This document shows, piece by piece, positions 9,850 to 16,895 of a DNA stretch of 64,000 nucleotides. This DNA is from Gimesia chilikensis (GTDB taxonomy: Bacteria; Planctomycetota; Planctomycetia; Planctomycetales; Planctomycetaceae), in contig NZ_CP036266.1 of the NCBI RefSeq assembly GCF_007744075.1, positions 1,451,001 through 1,515,000 on the forward strand, in the 5' to 3' direction. Every line of letters begins with the position of its first letter. Position 1 is the stretch's first letter. The notes beneath the pieces were generated by a model. It searched no databases. It was not told where the DNA came from and saw nothing but the letters and a program-made list of their open reading frames with translations. Made by a program: the position numbers and the translations under genes.

Positions 9850-10059
9850 TTATTTCTGAATGCATTCCCGAGCGAGGATGCGAGCCTGCTTGAAAGCATG
9901 TTTGATGGTATAGGCGCGTGCCTCGACCTGCTCTTCGGTATAATATTTACCGTGATCACTGGCAGGGAGTCCTGCAAGTGACAGGGTCAACGGCAGTAGA
10001 TCGAGAAATTCACGATAACGACGCTGGATATCATTGCTGGCACTGGCTGAGTCATTCAC
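9850..10059 (-). CDS. Conserved small protein of unknown function
   Basis: 69 residues from GTG 10059, with a good ribosome-binding site (AGGGAGA) about nine bases upstream. The protein is helical and soluble: NDIQRRYREFLDLLPLTLSL, then KYYTEEQVEARAYTIKHAFK and ARILARECIQK. No cysteine pair, signal peptide or membrane segment is visible. I recognise no named domain; short helical proteins of this kind recur in planctomycete genomes. It is transcribed alone, downstream of the FHA gene's terminator, and its 3' end meets the bidirectional terminator near 9800. Codon use and the RBS favour a real gene. Confidence 0.7.
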   Translation of the reverse strand: MNDSASASNDIQRRYREFLDLLPLTLSLAGLPASDHGKYYTEEQVEARAYTIKHAFKQARILARECIQK

Positions 10060-10210
10060 TGAAAGTATCTCCCTTTAGATTTCGTCCTGGTTCGCATAGT
10101 CTTATAAACCTGCTTGATGATTATGATTTTCCCAAACAGGAATCATAAAAGCAATGGGCAGCTTGCAGAATGGCGTATTCTCAAGCGGAAACCAAGGCCA
10201 CTATACCTAT

Positions 10211-10252
10211 AAAAAAATAGAGATGAGAACTGGAACTCAGTATCTCATCTCT
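10211..10252 (-). terminator. Rho-independent terminator of the FHA gene
   Basis: On the minus strand a 10-bp perfect stem (AGAGATGAGA/TCTCATCTCT) continues, after one bulged base, into ACTG/CAGT, and is followed by ATTTTTTTATA. It lies 36 bp beyond the stop of the FHA gene. Confidence 0.9.
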
Positions 10253-10287
10253 GTTTTGTATGTATTCTGGCTAAAACTCAGAGCATT

Positions 10288-11109
10288 CTACTCTTTGTTT
10301 TTCAGTCCGGTTTCCTCAGGTTTGGGCAGAGTCACTGGAGGGAGATCAGGAACTCCTGACCGCCCTTGTTCTCCCTGTTGGTCCTGGGGCTGTTGAGGCG
10401 GTTGTTGTGGGTAACCCTGGGGAGGCATCTGATATTGTTGCGGGTATGCCGGCATGGGTTGTTGAGGATACCCCTGCTGCGGGTAATACTGAGGTGGCAT
10501 CGGATACGGATAAGGCATCTGCTGGGGGGGATAGCCGTAAGGTTGCTGTGGGTAACCCTGCTGCTGAGCAGCCTGGTCATAGGCCTGCTGTGCCTGTTGC
10601 TGCTGTTCCGCAGTCAGGATCTGGGTGTCCCCTTCATAGACCCCGGGAGCATCCGGTGCATCGTCCGCAGGTGCTGGTTCACTTTCTGTAGACTCAGCTT
10701 TCGCCTCTTCGGTTTCCTCTTTGTGGACGGGAATATCAAATACTGTATCGGAGCCGGTGAGGATATCACTTCCCGGAGCTGCTCCCGCTGGAGCCTCTTT
10801 CGCATCCGGACTGTGTGAGATTACAATTTCAAAGTCCAGCTTGCCTACCTGGATTTTGTCTCCATGTGACAGTTGAACTTCGCCTTTGATGCGTTTGCCG
10901 TTGACCAGTGTCCCGTTGGTGCTGCCGAAATCTCGCAATCGTACGCTGTATTCATCGACAGTAAAGACGCAATGGTGACGACTGACCATATCACTGTTAG
11001 GTCGTAAATGGCAATCTTCTTCACGCCCAATGAGGAATTTTTTACCCTTAATGGGAATCTGTTTGCCATCATGGCGACCGCCAATGACTTTCAGAGAAAG
11101 CTGTAACAT
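10288..11109 (-). CDS. FHA-domain protein with P/Q/Y-rich low-complexity tail
   Basis: 273 residues from ATG 11109. Residues ~10-95 form an FHA domain (FLIGREEDCHLRP, MVSRHHCVF, FGSTNGTLVNGKRI), which should bind phosphothreonine peptides. An acidic linker (~residues 110-165, many E, A, P and D) leads to a tail of about 90 residues built from repeats like YPQQ, YPPQQ and QGYPQQ, with almost no charged residues until the end. Such tails are probably disordered and may mediate multivalent contacts; that is inference. It stands alone between an intergenic region and its own terminator. With the FHA-PP2C pair at 0.6-4 kb it suggests an active Ser/Thr-phosphorylation network, but no kinase is in the window. 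Confidence 0.88.
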   Translation of the reverse strand: MLQLSLKVIGGRHDGKQIPIKGKKFLIGREEDCHLRPNSDMVSRHHCVFTVDEYSVRLRDFGSTNGTLVNGKRIKGEVQLSHGDKIQVGKLDFEIVISHSPDAKEAPAGAAPGSDILTGSDTVFDIPVHKEETEEAKAESTESEPAPADDAPDAPGVYEGDTQILTAEQQQQAQQAYDQAAQQQGYPQQPYGYPPQQMPYPYPMPPQYYPQQGYPQQPMPAYPQQYQMPPQGYPQQPPQQPQDQQGEQGRSGVPDLPPVTLPKPEETGLKNKE

Positions 11110-11545
11110 AAATCATTCACTCCGTGGGTGCCCGCAGAACGTGTTAATGTTCTGGATTGTGGAATGGCGATAACACGCACCATTCTAACTCAGGTGACTT
11201 GTTTTCATTTTGACAGAAGAAAGGAGACAGGAATCGAAAATGAACAAGAAACAGAAATGAGTGAAAAACTTCTCGTCAATAAATGGAAGGAGCAAATAAC
11301 AATGCCCTTTTGGCCCGCATTGTGTGGTTTGTCTCACTTCATCGTAAGCAAAGATCCACTACTTCTTTCCGTAACACACAATTTTTAAACTGCTGAAAGA
11401 AAATAAAATAAGAGCTTTATATATGTAACGCTATCAGGGATTTGACGGTATGTCAACAAGTATCAATCCTGCATCCAACACGTAAATAATTTATTAATAA
11501 CGTATCGATTTTGCTTGATTTTAGTAACTGCTGAATTCTCAACCG
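11110..11545. other. Intergenic region, 436 bp
   Basis: Upstream of the FHA gene and downstream of the octanoyltransferase-like gene, both minus strand. AT-rich from about 11380 to 11520. It holds a short inverted repeat TTGAC-N5-GTCAA at 11442-11456 and a 6-bp stem GAATGG/CCATTC near 11160-11190. Neither is followed by a T-run. An 86-codon ORF here has no family features and I do not call it. Confidence 0.5.
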
Positions 11546-12328
11546 CTAAACCTGTTTTTTGCGGCTGGTCCAGCTGTCTTGTGAATATTTTTCTTTTTCC
11601 AGTGTACGGGCTCGCAGGGATTCTTCGTCAGTCAGGTTTCCAGACTGGAGTGGTAATTTTAATGCTGTCGAAATTGCCTGTGAGAAGTCTGTGGTGAGCG
11701 AGTTGAGGAATTCTTCACTGTAGCGACTGGCTTGCTCAACCAGATTCAACAGGCCGGGAAAATCGGGAGCGTACTCTGAAGTCAACAGGAGCAGGCTGCC
11801 ATGCTGAACGATGGCTCCGCGCCGGCGTCGCTGCGCACTCCCCAGTATTTTCTGACCCTGGTAGACCAGATCCCTTTCATCTCCACGTCCAAAACAGAGA
11901 AAGGGTTCTGAGGCGGAACGGAAGGAAACTCCTCGGAATTCTACATTCAGACCGTGTGCCGCCAGTACGTCGATCAGAGGCTGGTGGATGGCGACATATA
12001 GCTCTGGTGGTGACTTCGCAAGAGGGTGGTTGGCGGGTACTGTAAATGAGTAGGTCAGCTCATGGTGATGTAAAATCGCACCCCCACCTGAAAGGCGACG
12101 GACACGGGGGAGTCCTTCCCAGGGCCCCTGTTGGGCGTCGCCGTCATTCTGCTGAAAGTAACCCAGAGAAATCGTTGCCTGATCCCAGCGGTACCAGCGG
12201 AGCGAACAGACCTGGTCTGACACGGCTGATTCCAGCAGGGATTCATCCACAGCCATATTCCAGCTTCCCGGCTGGGGAGCTGGTTCATTCAGCAGTCGAC
12301 AGTGATCTGGAAGATGAGAAGCTGTCAT
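11546..12328 (-). CDS. LipM-type octanoyltransferase / lipoate-protein ligase family
   Basis: 260 residues with the BPL/LplA/LipB fold: RWYRWDQATISLGYFQQ, the substrate loop RRLSGGGAILHHHELTYS (residues 77-94), and GQKILGSAQRRR with Lys160, then HGSLLL. A cysteine at residue 145 (EPFLCF) sits where LipM octanoyltransferases have their acyl-thioester cysteine, so transfer of octanoate from acyl-carrier protein fits better than ATP-dependent lipoate ligation; this is a family-based inference. It lies 46 bp downstream of gcvPB and in the same strand as gcvPA and gcvH, so the likely acceptor is the GcvH lysine (or 2-oxoacid dehydrogenases elsewhere). The protein is cytoplasmic, with no signal peptide. 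Confidence 0.85.
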   Translation of the reverse strand: MTASHLPDHCRLLNEPAPQPGSWNMAVDESLLESAVSDQVCSLRWYRWDQATISLGYFQQNDGDAQQGPWEGLPRVRRLSGGGAILHHHELTYSFTVPANHPLAKSPPELYVAIHQPLIDVLAAHGLNVEFRGVSFRSASEPFLCFGRGDERDLVYQGQKILGSAQRRRRGAIVQHGSLLLLTSEYAPDFPGLLNLVEQASRYSEEFLNSLTTDFSQAISTALKLPLQSGNLTDEESLRARTLEKEKYSQDSWTSRKKQV

Positions 12329-12374
12329 GCCGGGAAGCAGTTCATATCAGGAATTCAACAAGCGGGTCGTTTTG

Positions 12375-13844
12375 TTATTCAGACTCGCAGCATTGGAGGA
12401 TCGGATTACGCGCCGCAACCACTTCGTCTGGTCGACTGACGTCTGTAGAGTGCGGAGCCTGATGCAGGAACTCAGGATCTTCCTGGAGGATTTTAACAAT
12501 CGTCTCAGCGAAGGCATCCAGAGTCTCTTTGGATTCGGTTTCGGTCGGCTCAACCATGATGGCTTCCGGCACTACCAGTGGGAAGTAGACTGTGGGGGCA
12601 TGGAATCCAAAATCGAGCAGCCGCTTGGCGATATCCATGGCTGTGACACCGTTGGCTGCTTTGCTCTTTGATGCGGAGGCCACGAACTCATGCATACACA
12701 GATCGCCATTGGGAACAGGCAGCACGTCTTTGAGCAGGGCCTTGAGGTAGTTCGCATTCAAGACCGCATTTTCAGAAACCGCTTTTAACCCCGCTGCACC
12801 CAGTGTGCGCAGATAGCAGTAGCCCCGTACCAGGATCCCGATGTTGCCGCAAAAGGAGCGAACACGGCCGATTGATTTGGGTGGGGTAACAAGCTGGTAT
12901 GCTTCCCCTTCCTCAGTGGAAGTGGTGTGGCCGATGACGGGGCCGGGCAGGAAGTCAGCCAGGAAATCACGAACGGCGATCGGGCCGGAACCCGGTCCAC
13001 CTGCTCCGTGAGGACCAGTGAAGGTTTTATGCACATTGAAATGCATCATGTCGCCGCCGAAGTCTCCCGGACGGGTATAGCCCAGGATCGCGTTCATGTT
13101 GGCACCATCAATGTAGACCAGGCCACCTACGTCGTGAACCATCTGAGCGATCTGTTTAATGTCTTTCTCGAACAGTCCTAGTGTGTTGGGGTTGGTGACC
13201 ATGAAAACAGCGGTCTGATCATCCAGATGCGATTTCAGATCTTCCAGATCGACCAGTCCCTCTTTACTGCTGGCCAGCTGGACGCAGTCAAAGCCTGCGA
13301 TAGCGGCACTGGCCGGGTTGGTGCCGTGAGCACTGTTGGGGAACAGAACCTTGGTCCGTTTTTCCCCTTTGTCCTCAAAGTAGGCTTTCGCTGTCAGCAG
13401 GGCAGTGAATTCTCCCTGGGCACCAGCGGCCGGCTGCAGGGAAACCGCTGGCAATCCTGAGATTTCTGCCAGCATTTCCTGCATTTCATAAAGCAGACCG
13501 AGCATGCCCTGCAGGTCAGCCTGATTCTGGTAGGGATGCAGGTCGACGATTCCGGACAGACTGGAAAGCCGTTCGTGGCGCTTGGGGTTGTATTTCATCG
13601 TACAACTGCCCAGCGGATAAAAGTGAGTATCCACACACATGTTTAAGGTGGAGAGATTGACAAAGTGCCGAATCACGTCAGATTCGGTGACTTCAGGCAA
13701 CCCTGTGGGTTCGGTGGCCAGCGCCTGCGCGGGGATCAGCTCCTCAAGCGGTTTGACTGGAACATCTGCAGCAGGAAACTGTGCACCACGACGTCCGGGC
13801 TGTGAGAGAGCAAATAATGATTGAGTGGCCAGTTTGTTTCGCAT
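12375..13844 (-). CDS. gcvPB: Glycine dehydrogenase (decarboxylating) subunit 2
   Basis: 489 residues, the C-terminal half of a two-subunit P-protein. It uses pyridoxal phosphate to decarboxylate glycine and pass the aminomethyl group to lipoylated GcvH. Visible landmarks are THFYPLGSCTMKYNP, the cofactor-binding FPNSAHGTNPAS, VYIDGANMNAILG, and the PLP lysine Lys273 in NVHKTFTGPHGAGG. Length is normal for bacterial GcvPB. It follows gcvPA by 65 bp, with the lipoylation gene 46 bp further, indicating one transcript. No odd residues are visible in the active-site motifs. Confidence 0.97.
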   Translation of the reverse strand: MRNKLATQSLFALSQPGRRGAQFPAADVPVKPLEELIPAQALATEPTGLPEVTESDVIRHFVNLSTLNMCVDTHFYPLGSCTMKYNPKRHERLSSLSGIVDLHPYQNQADLQGMLGLLYEMQEMLAEISGLPAVSLQPAAGAQGEFTALLTAKAYFEDKGEKRTKVLFPNSAHGTNPASAAIAGFDCVQLASSKEGLVDLEDLKSHLDDQTAVFMVTNPNTLGLFEKDIKQIAQMVHDVGGLVYIDGANMNAILGYTRPGDFGGDMMHFNVHKTFTGPHGAGGPGSGPIAVRDFLADFLPGPVIGHTTSTEEGEAYQLVTPPKSIGRVRSFCGNIGILVRGYCYLRTLGAAGLKAVSENAVLNANYLKALLKDVLPVPNGDLCMHEFVASASKSKAANGVTAMDIAKRLLDFGFHAPTVYFPLVVPEAIMVEPTETESKETLDAFAETIVKILQEDPEFLHQAPHSTDVSRPDEVVAARNPILQCCESE

Positions 13845-13909
13845 GGTAGTAGTTATCGCTTCGAAATAATTGACGATTGAAACGGTGAACGCGGAGTTGA
13901 GCGTCGCGT

Positions 13910-15265
13910 TTATGCCTTGAGTGCGGTCACCAGGCGATCAATTTCTTCCCGGGTGCGCTGTTCTGTGATCGCTACGAGTACGGCTGTCTGATAGCTTTCT
14001 GGATTATTTTCAAAGGTAAAGCGGGAAAGCTCCGGTCCCAGATCGAAGCCTGCCTGACGCGATTTTCGCAGCAGATAGTCAGCTCCTTCGGAACAGCTGA
14101 CGGCGAACTCTTTGAAGAAGGGACGCTCAGGAAAGAGCAGCTCAATGCCCTCAACACTCGAGAGTTGGTCTGCTGCGTAGTGAGCTTTCTGGCAGGAAAG
14201 TTCAGCGACTTCCCGGATGCCCTGTTTACCCAGCAGGGAGAGATAGACGGCAGCCCGGATTGCAATCAGCCCCTGGTTACTGCAGATGTTACTGGTTGCT
14301 TTGTCGCGACGAATATGCTGCTCGCGTGCCTGGAGATTTAAAACATAGCAGCGTTTACCGTTACGGTCGACAGTCTGGCCGATCAGGCGACCAGGCATGC
14401 GGCGGACGAATTTCTCACTGCAGGAGAACAGGCCCAGGTAGGGGCCACCAAACTGCAGAGGGGTGCCCAGCGACTGACCTTCGGCAATCGCGATATCGGC
14501 TCCATAGTCGCCAGGACGACTCAGGATTCCAAGGCTGATTGGATCGTAGGAAACTACAGAGAGTGCCCCGGAGCGATGTGCAATTTCGGTCAGTTCAGCA
14601 GCTTCTTCCAGAGTACCGAAGAAGTTGGGATGTTGAATGACCAGGCAAGCGGTCTGATCATCCATGGCTGCGTCGACGTCGGCCGGATCGACAGAACCGT
14701 CTTTGCAGGGAACGATCACCACTTCGCAGTTGAGGTGTTTCAGATAGGTTTCCACGACCTGTCGATATTCCGGGTGCAATGATCCAAGCAGGACAACCCG
14801 ATTGTGTCGATTCGTGACCCGCATTGCCATGAAGGCGGCTTCACTGACACAGGTTCCCCCCTCATACAGGCTCGCATTGGAAACATCCATGCCGGTGAGC
14901 TGGCAGATGAGAGACTGGAATTCGAAGAAGGTCTGCAGGCTTCCCTGACTGGCTTCCGCCTGATAGGGAGTGTAAGCGGTGTAAAATTCACCCCGACGGG
15001 CAATTTCATCGACGGCTGCCGGCACAAAATGGTCATAGGCTCCACCGCCCAGCATGCAGACGCGATCCCCGGGGCCGACATTCTGACTGGCCAGATTAGA
15101 GAAATGCTTCTGCAGTTCCATTTCTGTCAGAGCAGGGGGGAGATCCAGGGGGCGATCCAGTCGCAGGTCTGAGGGAATGGTCGAGAACAGGGCTTCCAGT
15201 GAGTCGACGCCGATGGTCTGCAGCATCTGTTGCTGCTGTTCTGGTGTATTGAAGAGATAAGACAC
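13910..15265 (-). CDS. gcvPA: Glycine dehydrogenase (decarboxylating) subunit 1
   Basis: 451 residues starting at GTG 15265 (SYLFNTPEQQQQML). This is the N-terminal half of the split P-protein and forms the heterotetramer with GcvPB. Typical motifs are FLGGGAYDHF-like MLGGGAYDHFVPA, YTAYTPYQAEASQGSLQ, the region SLYEGGTCVSEAA and GGPYLGLF. A 188-bp gap with a terminator-like hairpin and a palindrome separates it from gcvH upstream, so it may have its own promoter. Split P-proteins are common in planctomycetes, Gram-positives and archaea. Assignment is secure from length and motifs. Confidence 0.96.
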   Translation of the reverse strand: MSYLFNTPEQQQQMLQTIGVDSLEALFSTIPSDLRLDRPLDLPPALTEMELQKHFSNLASQNVGPGDRVCMLGGGAYDHFVPAAVDEIARRGEFYTAYTPYQAEASQGSLQTFFEFQSLICQLTGMDVSNASLYEGGTCVSEAAFMAMRVTNRHNRVVLLGSLHPEYRQVVETYLKHLNCEVVIVPCKDGSVDPADVDAAMDDQTACLVIQHPNFFGTLEEAAELTEIAHRSGALSVVSYDPISLGILSRPGDYGADIAIAEGQSLGTPLQFGGPYLGLFSCSEKFVRRMPGRLIGQTVDRNGKRCYVLNLQAREQHIRRDKATSNICSNQGLIAIRAAVYLSLLGKQGIREVAELSCQKAHYAADQLSSVEGIELLFPERPFFKEFAVSCSEGADYLLRKSRQAGFDLGPELSRFTFENNPESYQTAVLVAITEQRTREEIDRLVTALKA

Positions 15266-15299
15266 GGTTCACTCAATCATAAATGTAGAGGGTGATGAT

Positions 15300-15315
15300 G
15301 GCTGAAGCTTCAGCC
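15300..15315. promoter_or_regulatory. 16-bp perfect palindrome upstream of gcvPA
   Basis: GGCTGAAGCTTCAGCC reads the same on both strands and lies 35 bp upstream of the gcvPA start codon, a suitable place for an operator. There is no T-run and no loop, which favours a protein-binding dyad over a terminator. The binding protein is unknown. Confidence 0.4.
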
Positions 15316-15384
15316 CGAGGGTTTATAGTAGCGCTGGATATATTGGTAATCTGTTTTTTCCATTTTGCCACGAAATCATGGCCC

Positions 15385-15413
15385 AAAAGGCAGGCTGTCT
15401 ATTTCAGCCTGCC
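15385..15413 (-). terminator. Terminator-like hairpin between gcvH and gcvPA
   Basis: On the minus strand a perfect 9-bp stem (GGCAGGCTG/CAGCCTGCC) with a seven-base loop is followed by TTTT. It lies 40 bp after the gcvH stop codon, so gcvH may end here, fully or partly, before gcvPA. Confidence 0.65.
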
Positions 15414-15453
15414 GCAGTGGAATGCAGGAAGTTCGCCGGTGGCGGAGCAACTC

Positions 15454-15840
15454 TCAGTGCGCTTCGGATTCGCAGAATTTTTTGTATTCGTCTGCGTCCA
15501 TGAATTGTTCGAGCTCAGCCGGGTTGGACATTTTGATTTTAGTAATCCAACCGGTGCCAAATGGATCGTCAGAAAGCGGAGCCTGGTCATCAACCAGTGA
15601 TTCGTTGACTTCTGCAATTTCTCCACTGACGGGTGAGTAGAGGTCACTGACTGCTTTAACGCTCTCGACTTCGCCGAAAACTTTTCCCGCTTCGCAGGTT
15701 GAGCCGACTGCTGGCAGGTCAATATAGACCAGGTCGGTTAACTGATTGACGGCGAAATCCGTGATTCCTACTGTTGCCAGTTCGCCTTCAACGCCGACCC
15801 ATTCGTGAGTTTTAGTAAATTTTAAATTGGCCTGATCCAT
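15454..15840 (-). CDS. gcvH: Glycine cleavage system H protein
   Basis: 128 residues from ATG 15840 (MDQANLKFTKTHEW); an upstream in-frame ATG at 15912 adds 24 residues unlike the family. The HEWV start, GITDFAVNQLTDLVYIDLP and the lipoyl attachment sequence GEVESVKAVSD with Lys62 are canonical. The H protein shuttles the aminomethyl intermediate between P, T and L proteins in the cytoplasm. Its lysine is the expected target of the LipM-type enzyme at 11546. No gcvT or lpd gene is in the neighbourhood. Downstream is a terminator-like hairpin; upstream is 287 bp before rpiB. Confidence 0.97.
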   Translation of the reverse strand: MDQANLKFTKTHEWVGVEGELATVGITDFAVNQLTDLVYIDLPAVGSTCEAGKVFGEVESVKAVSDLYSPVSGEIAEVNESLVDDQAPLSDDPFGTGWITKIKMSNPAELEQFMDADEYKKFCESEAH

Positions 15841-16127
15841 GATCGTAAAACCCTCTGTGTAAGTTCTTTTTTCCAGAGATTGAACAGCGGAAATCTGGAA
15901 AAAAGAGGTCAAAAAATCCCTGATATATCTCTGTTGACGATACAGAGATTTGATCCATTTGAAAAGGATTCAGTGAGGGAAATTCTATGACTACTGAGGA
16001 CTATCTTGCTAAGGCCGCGGAAGAGTTTCACAGGTGAAACCTGCTGCAGGATGGTGATTTCCTAAGGTCGGATGGACACAGGCGATGGGCGCAAACAGAA
16101 CCGGTGAAAACCCTGTCGCTGCGCTGC

Positions 16128-16592
16128 CTAGGCTTCTTCGTGAGGGTGCATGGTCTCTTCTTCGACCTTGTGGAGTTTTTCCAGTCGACGTGCGTGCCGG
16201 CCCCCCTCAAATTCTTCCTTGAGCCAGATTTCTACCATGCGATTGACGAGCCGGTCTCCCAGCAGGTCGGCTGAAAGGCAAAGAACATTAGAATCGTTAT
16301 GCAGGCGGCTCATTTGAGCGGTGATGTCGTCGTGACACGGTGTTGCCCGGACTCCCGGAAATTTGTTGGCTACGATGCACATGCCCATGCCGGTACCACA
16401 GATCAGAATTCCCCGATCTATGGACTTGTCACCGATGGCTTTTGCCACTTTCACTGCATAGTCAGGGTAGTCGACACACTCGCCATCTTCCGGGCCGTAA
16501 TCGTAAGCGACATGCCCTAACTGGTTAAGGAGTGTGAGGATCTTGGCTTTGGTGGAGAATCCCCGGTGATCGCTGGCAACTGCAATTTTCAT
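16128..16592 (-). CDS. rpiB: Ribose-5-phosphate isomerase B (RpiB/LacAB family)
   Basis: 154 residues. RpiB interconverts ribose 5-phosphate and ribulose 5-phosphate in the pentose phosphate pathway. The start IAVASDHRGF, the acidic DYPDYA region, the catalytic cysteine Cys65 in GILICGTGMGMCIVANK, and CHDDITAQMSRLHNDSNVL are all typical. The GTGMGMCI form with cysteine supports RpiB over sugar-phosphate isomerases with other specificities. It is preceded by a strongly structured leader with a terminator ending 26 bases before the ATG, so its expression may be controlled by attenuation. Upstream lies the Sua5-like/LMW-phosphatase fusion, echoing the ywlC-ywlE-rpiB order of Bacillus. Confidence 0.95.
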   Translation of the reverse strand: MKIAVASDHRGFSTKAKILTLLNQLGHVAYDYGPEDGECVDYPDYAVKVAKAIGDKSIDRGILICGTGMGMCIVANKFPGVRATPCHDDITAQMSRLHNDSNVLCLSADLLGDRLVNRMVEIWLKEEFEGGRHARRLEKLHKVEEETMHPHEEA

Positions 16593-16618
16593 CGAAACTC
16601 TTTGATATTTGGATGATC

Positions 16619-16800
16619 AAAAAAAGAGAGCCCTCTGCACAGGCTCCATGCAGCACCAATTGGATTATGGCAGGCTGCTGAGCTCAGGACGCCTGGCTAA
16701 CGGACTCGCTGGCCAGGCTGAGACTCTATTCACCATGCGTGAAATGAGCTCGCGGGTGCAGAGTTAACAGTATCTTCATAAAGGTAAGGTTAATGATTAC
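16619..16800 (-). ncRNA. Candidate structured leader or small RNA upstream of rpiB
   Basis: Read on the minus strand, CTCTGCAC (16763-16756) pairs perfectly with GTGCAGAG (16640-16633), enclosing three further stems: TTCAC/GTGAA, GCCTGGC/GCCAGGC (extended by CTCA/TGAG), and CAGCA-CC/GGTGCTG. The closing strand GTGCAGAG also lies in the loop region of a terminator hairpin, GAGCC (16646-16642) with GGCTC (16632-16628), followed by seven T. The closing stem and the terminator are close enough to compete, as in attenuators and riboswitches. A 6S-like small RNA ending in this terminator is an alternative. I recognise no known riboswitch core. The 5' end is an estimate from the -10 box. Confidence 0.55.
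16628..16646 (-). terminator. Terminator hairpin at the end of the rpiB leader
   Basis: Five G-C-rich base pairs (GAGCC/GGCTC) plus a G-T pair are followed by CTTTTTTT on the minus strand (T-run at 16625-16619). It lies about 36 bases upstream of the rpiB start codon and overlaps one strand of the leader's closing stem. Confidence 0.6.
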
Positions 16801-16806
16801 TAATCT

Positions 16807-16812
16807 ATTATA
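16807..16812 (-). promoter_or_regulatory. Extended -10 promoter element for the rpiB leader
   Basis: On the minus strand TATAAT is preceded by TGC, forming an extended -10 (TGCTATAAT). No good -35 hexamer is seen at 16-18 bp, which is acceptable for an extended -10. Transcription would start near 16800, about 37 bases before the structured element. Confidence 0.55.
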
Positions 16813-16895
16813 GCAAGCGAGTACCTGCTGCTGTTAGGTATATTTTGTCTTAAAAACGAGAACTCAGGCGGGTGGGAATTCAGTTCGCTCAATTT

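Noticed and set aside
10380-10600. Apparent tandem DNA repeat within the FHA gene
   Set aside because: It is the coding sequence of the P/Q/Y-rich tail in frame, not an independent repeat or CRISPR array.
11128-11388. 86-codon plus-strand open frame in an intergenic region
   Set aside because: No ribosome-binding site, no family features, and composition unlike neighbouring genes.
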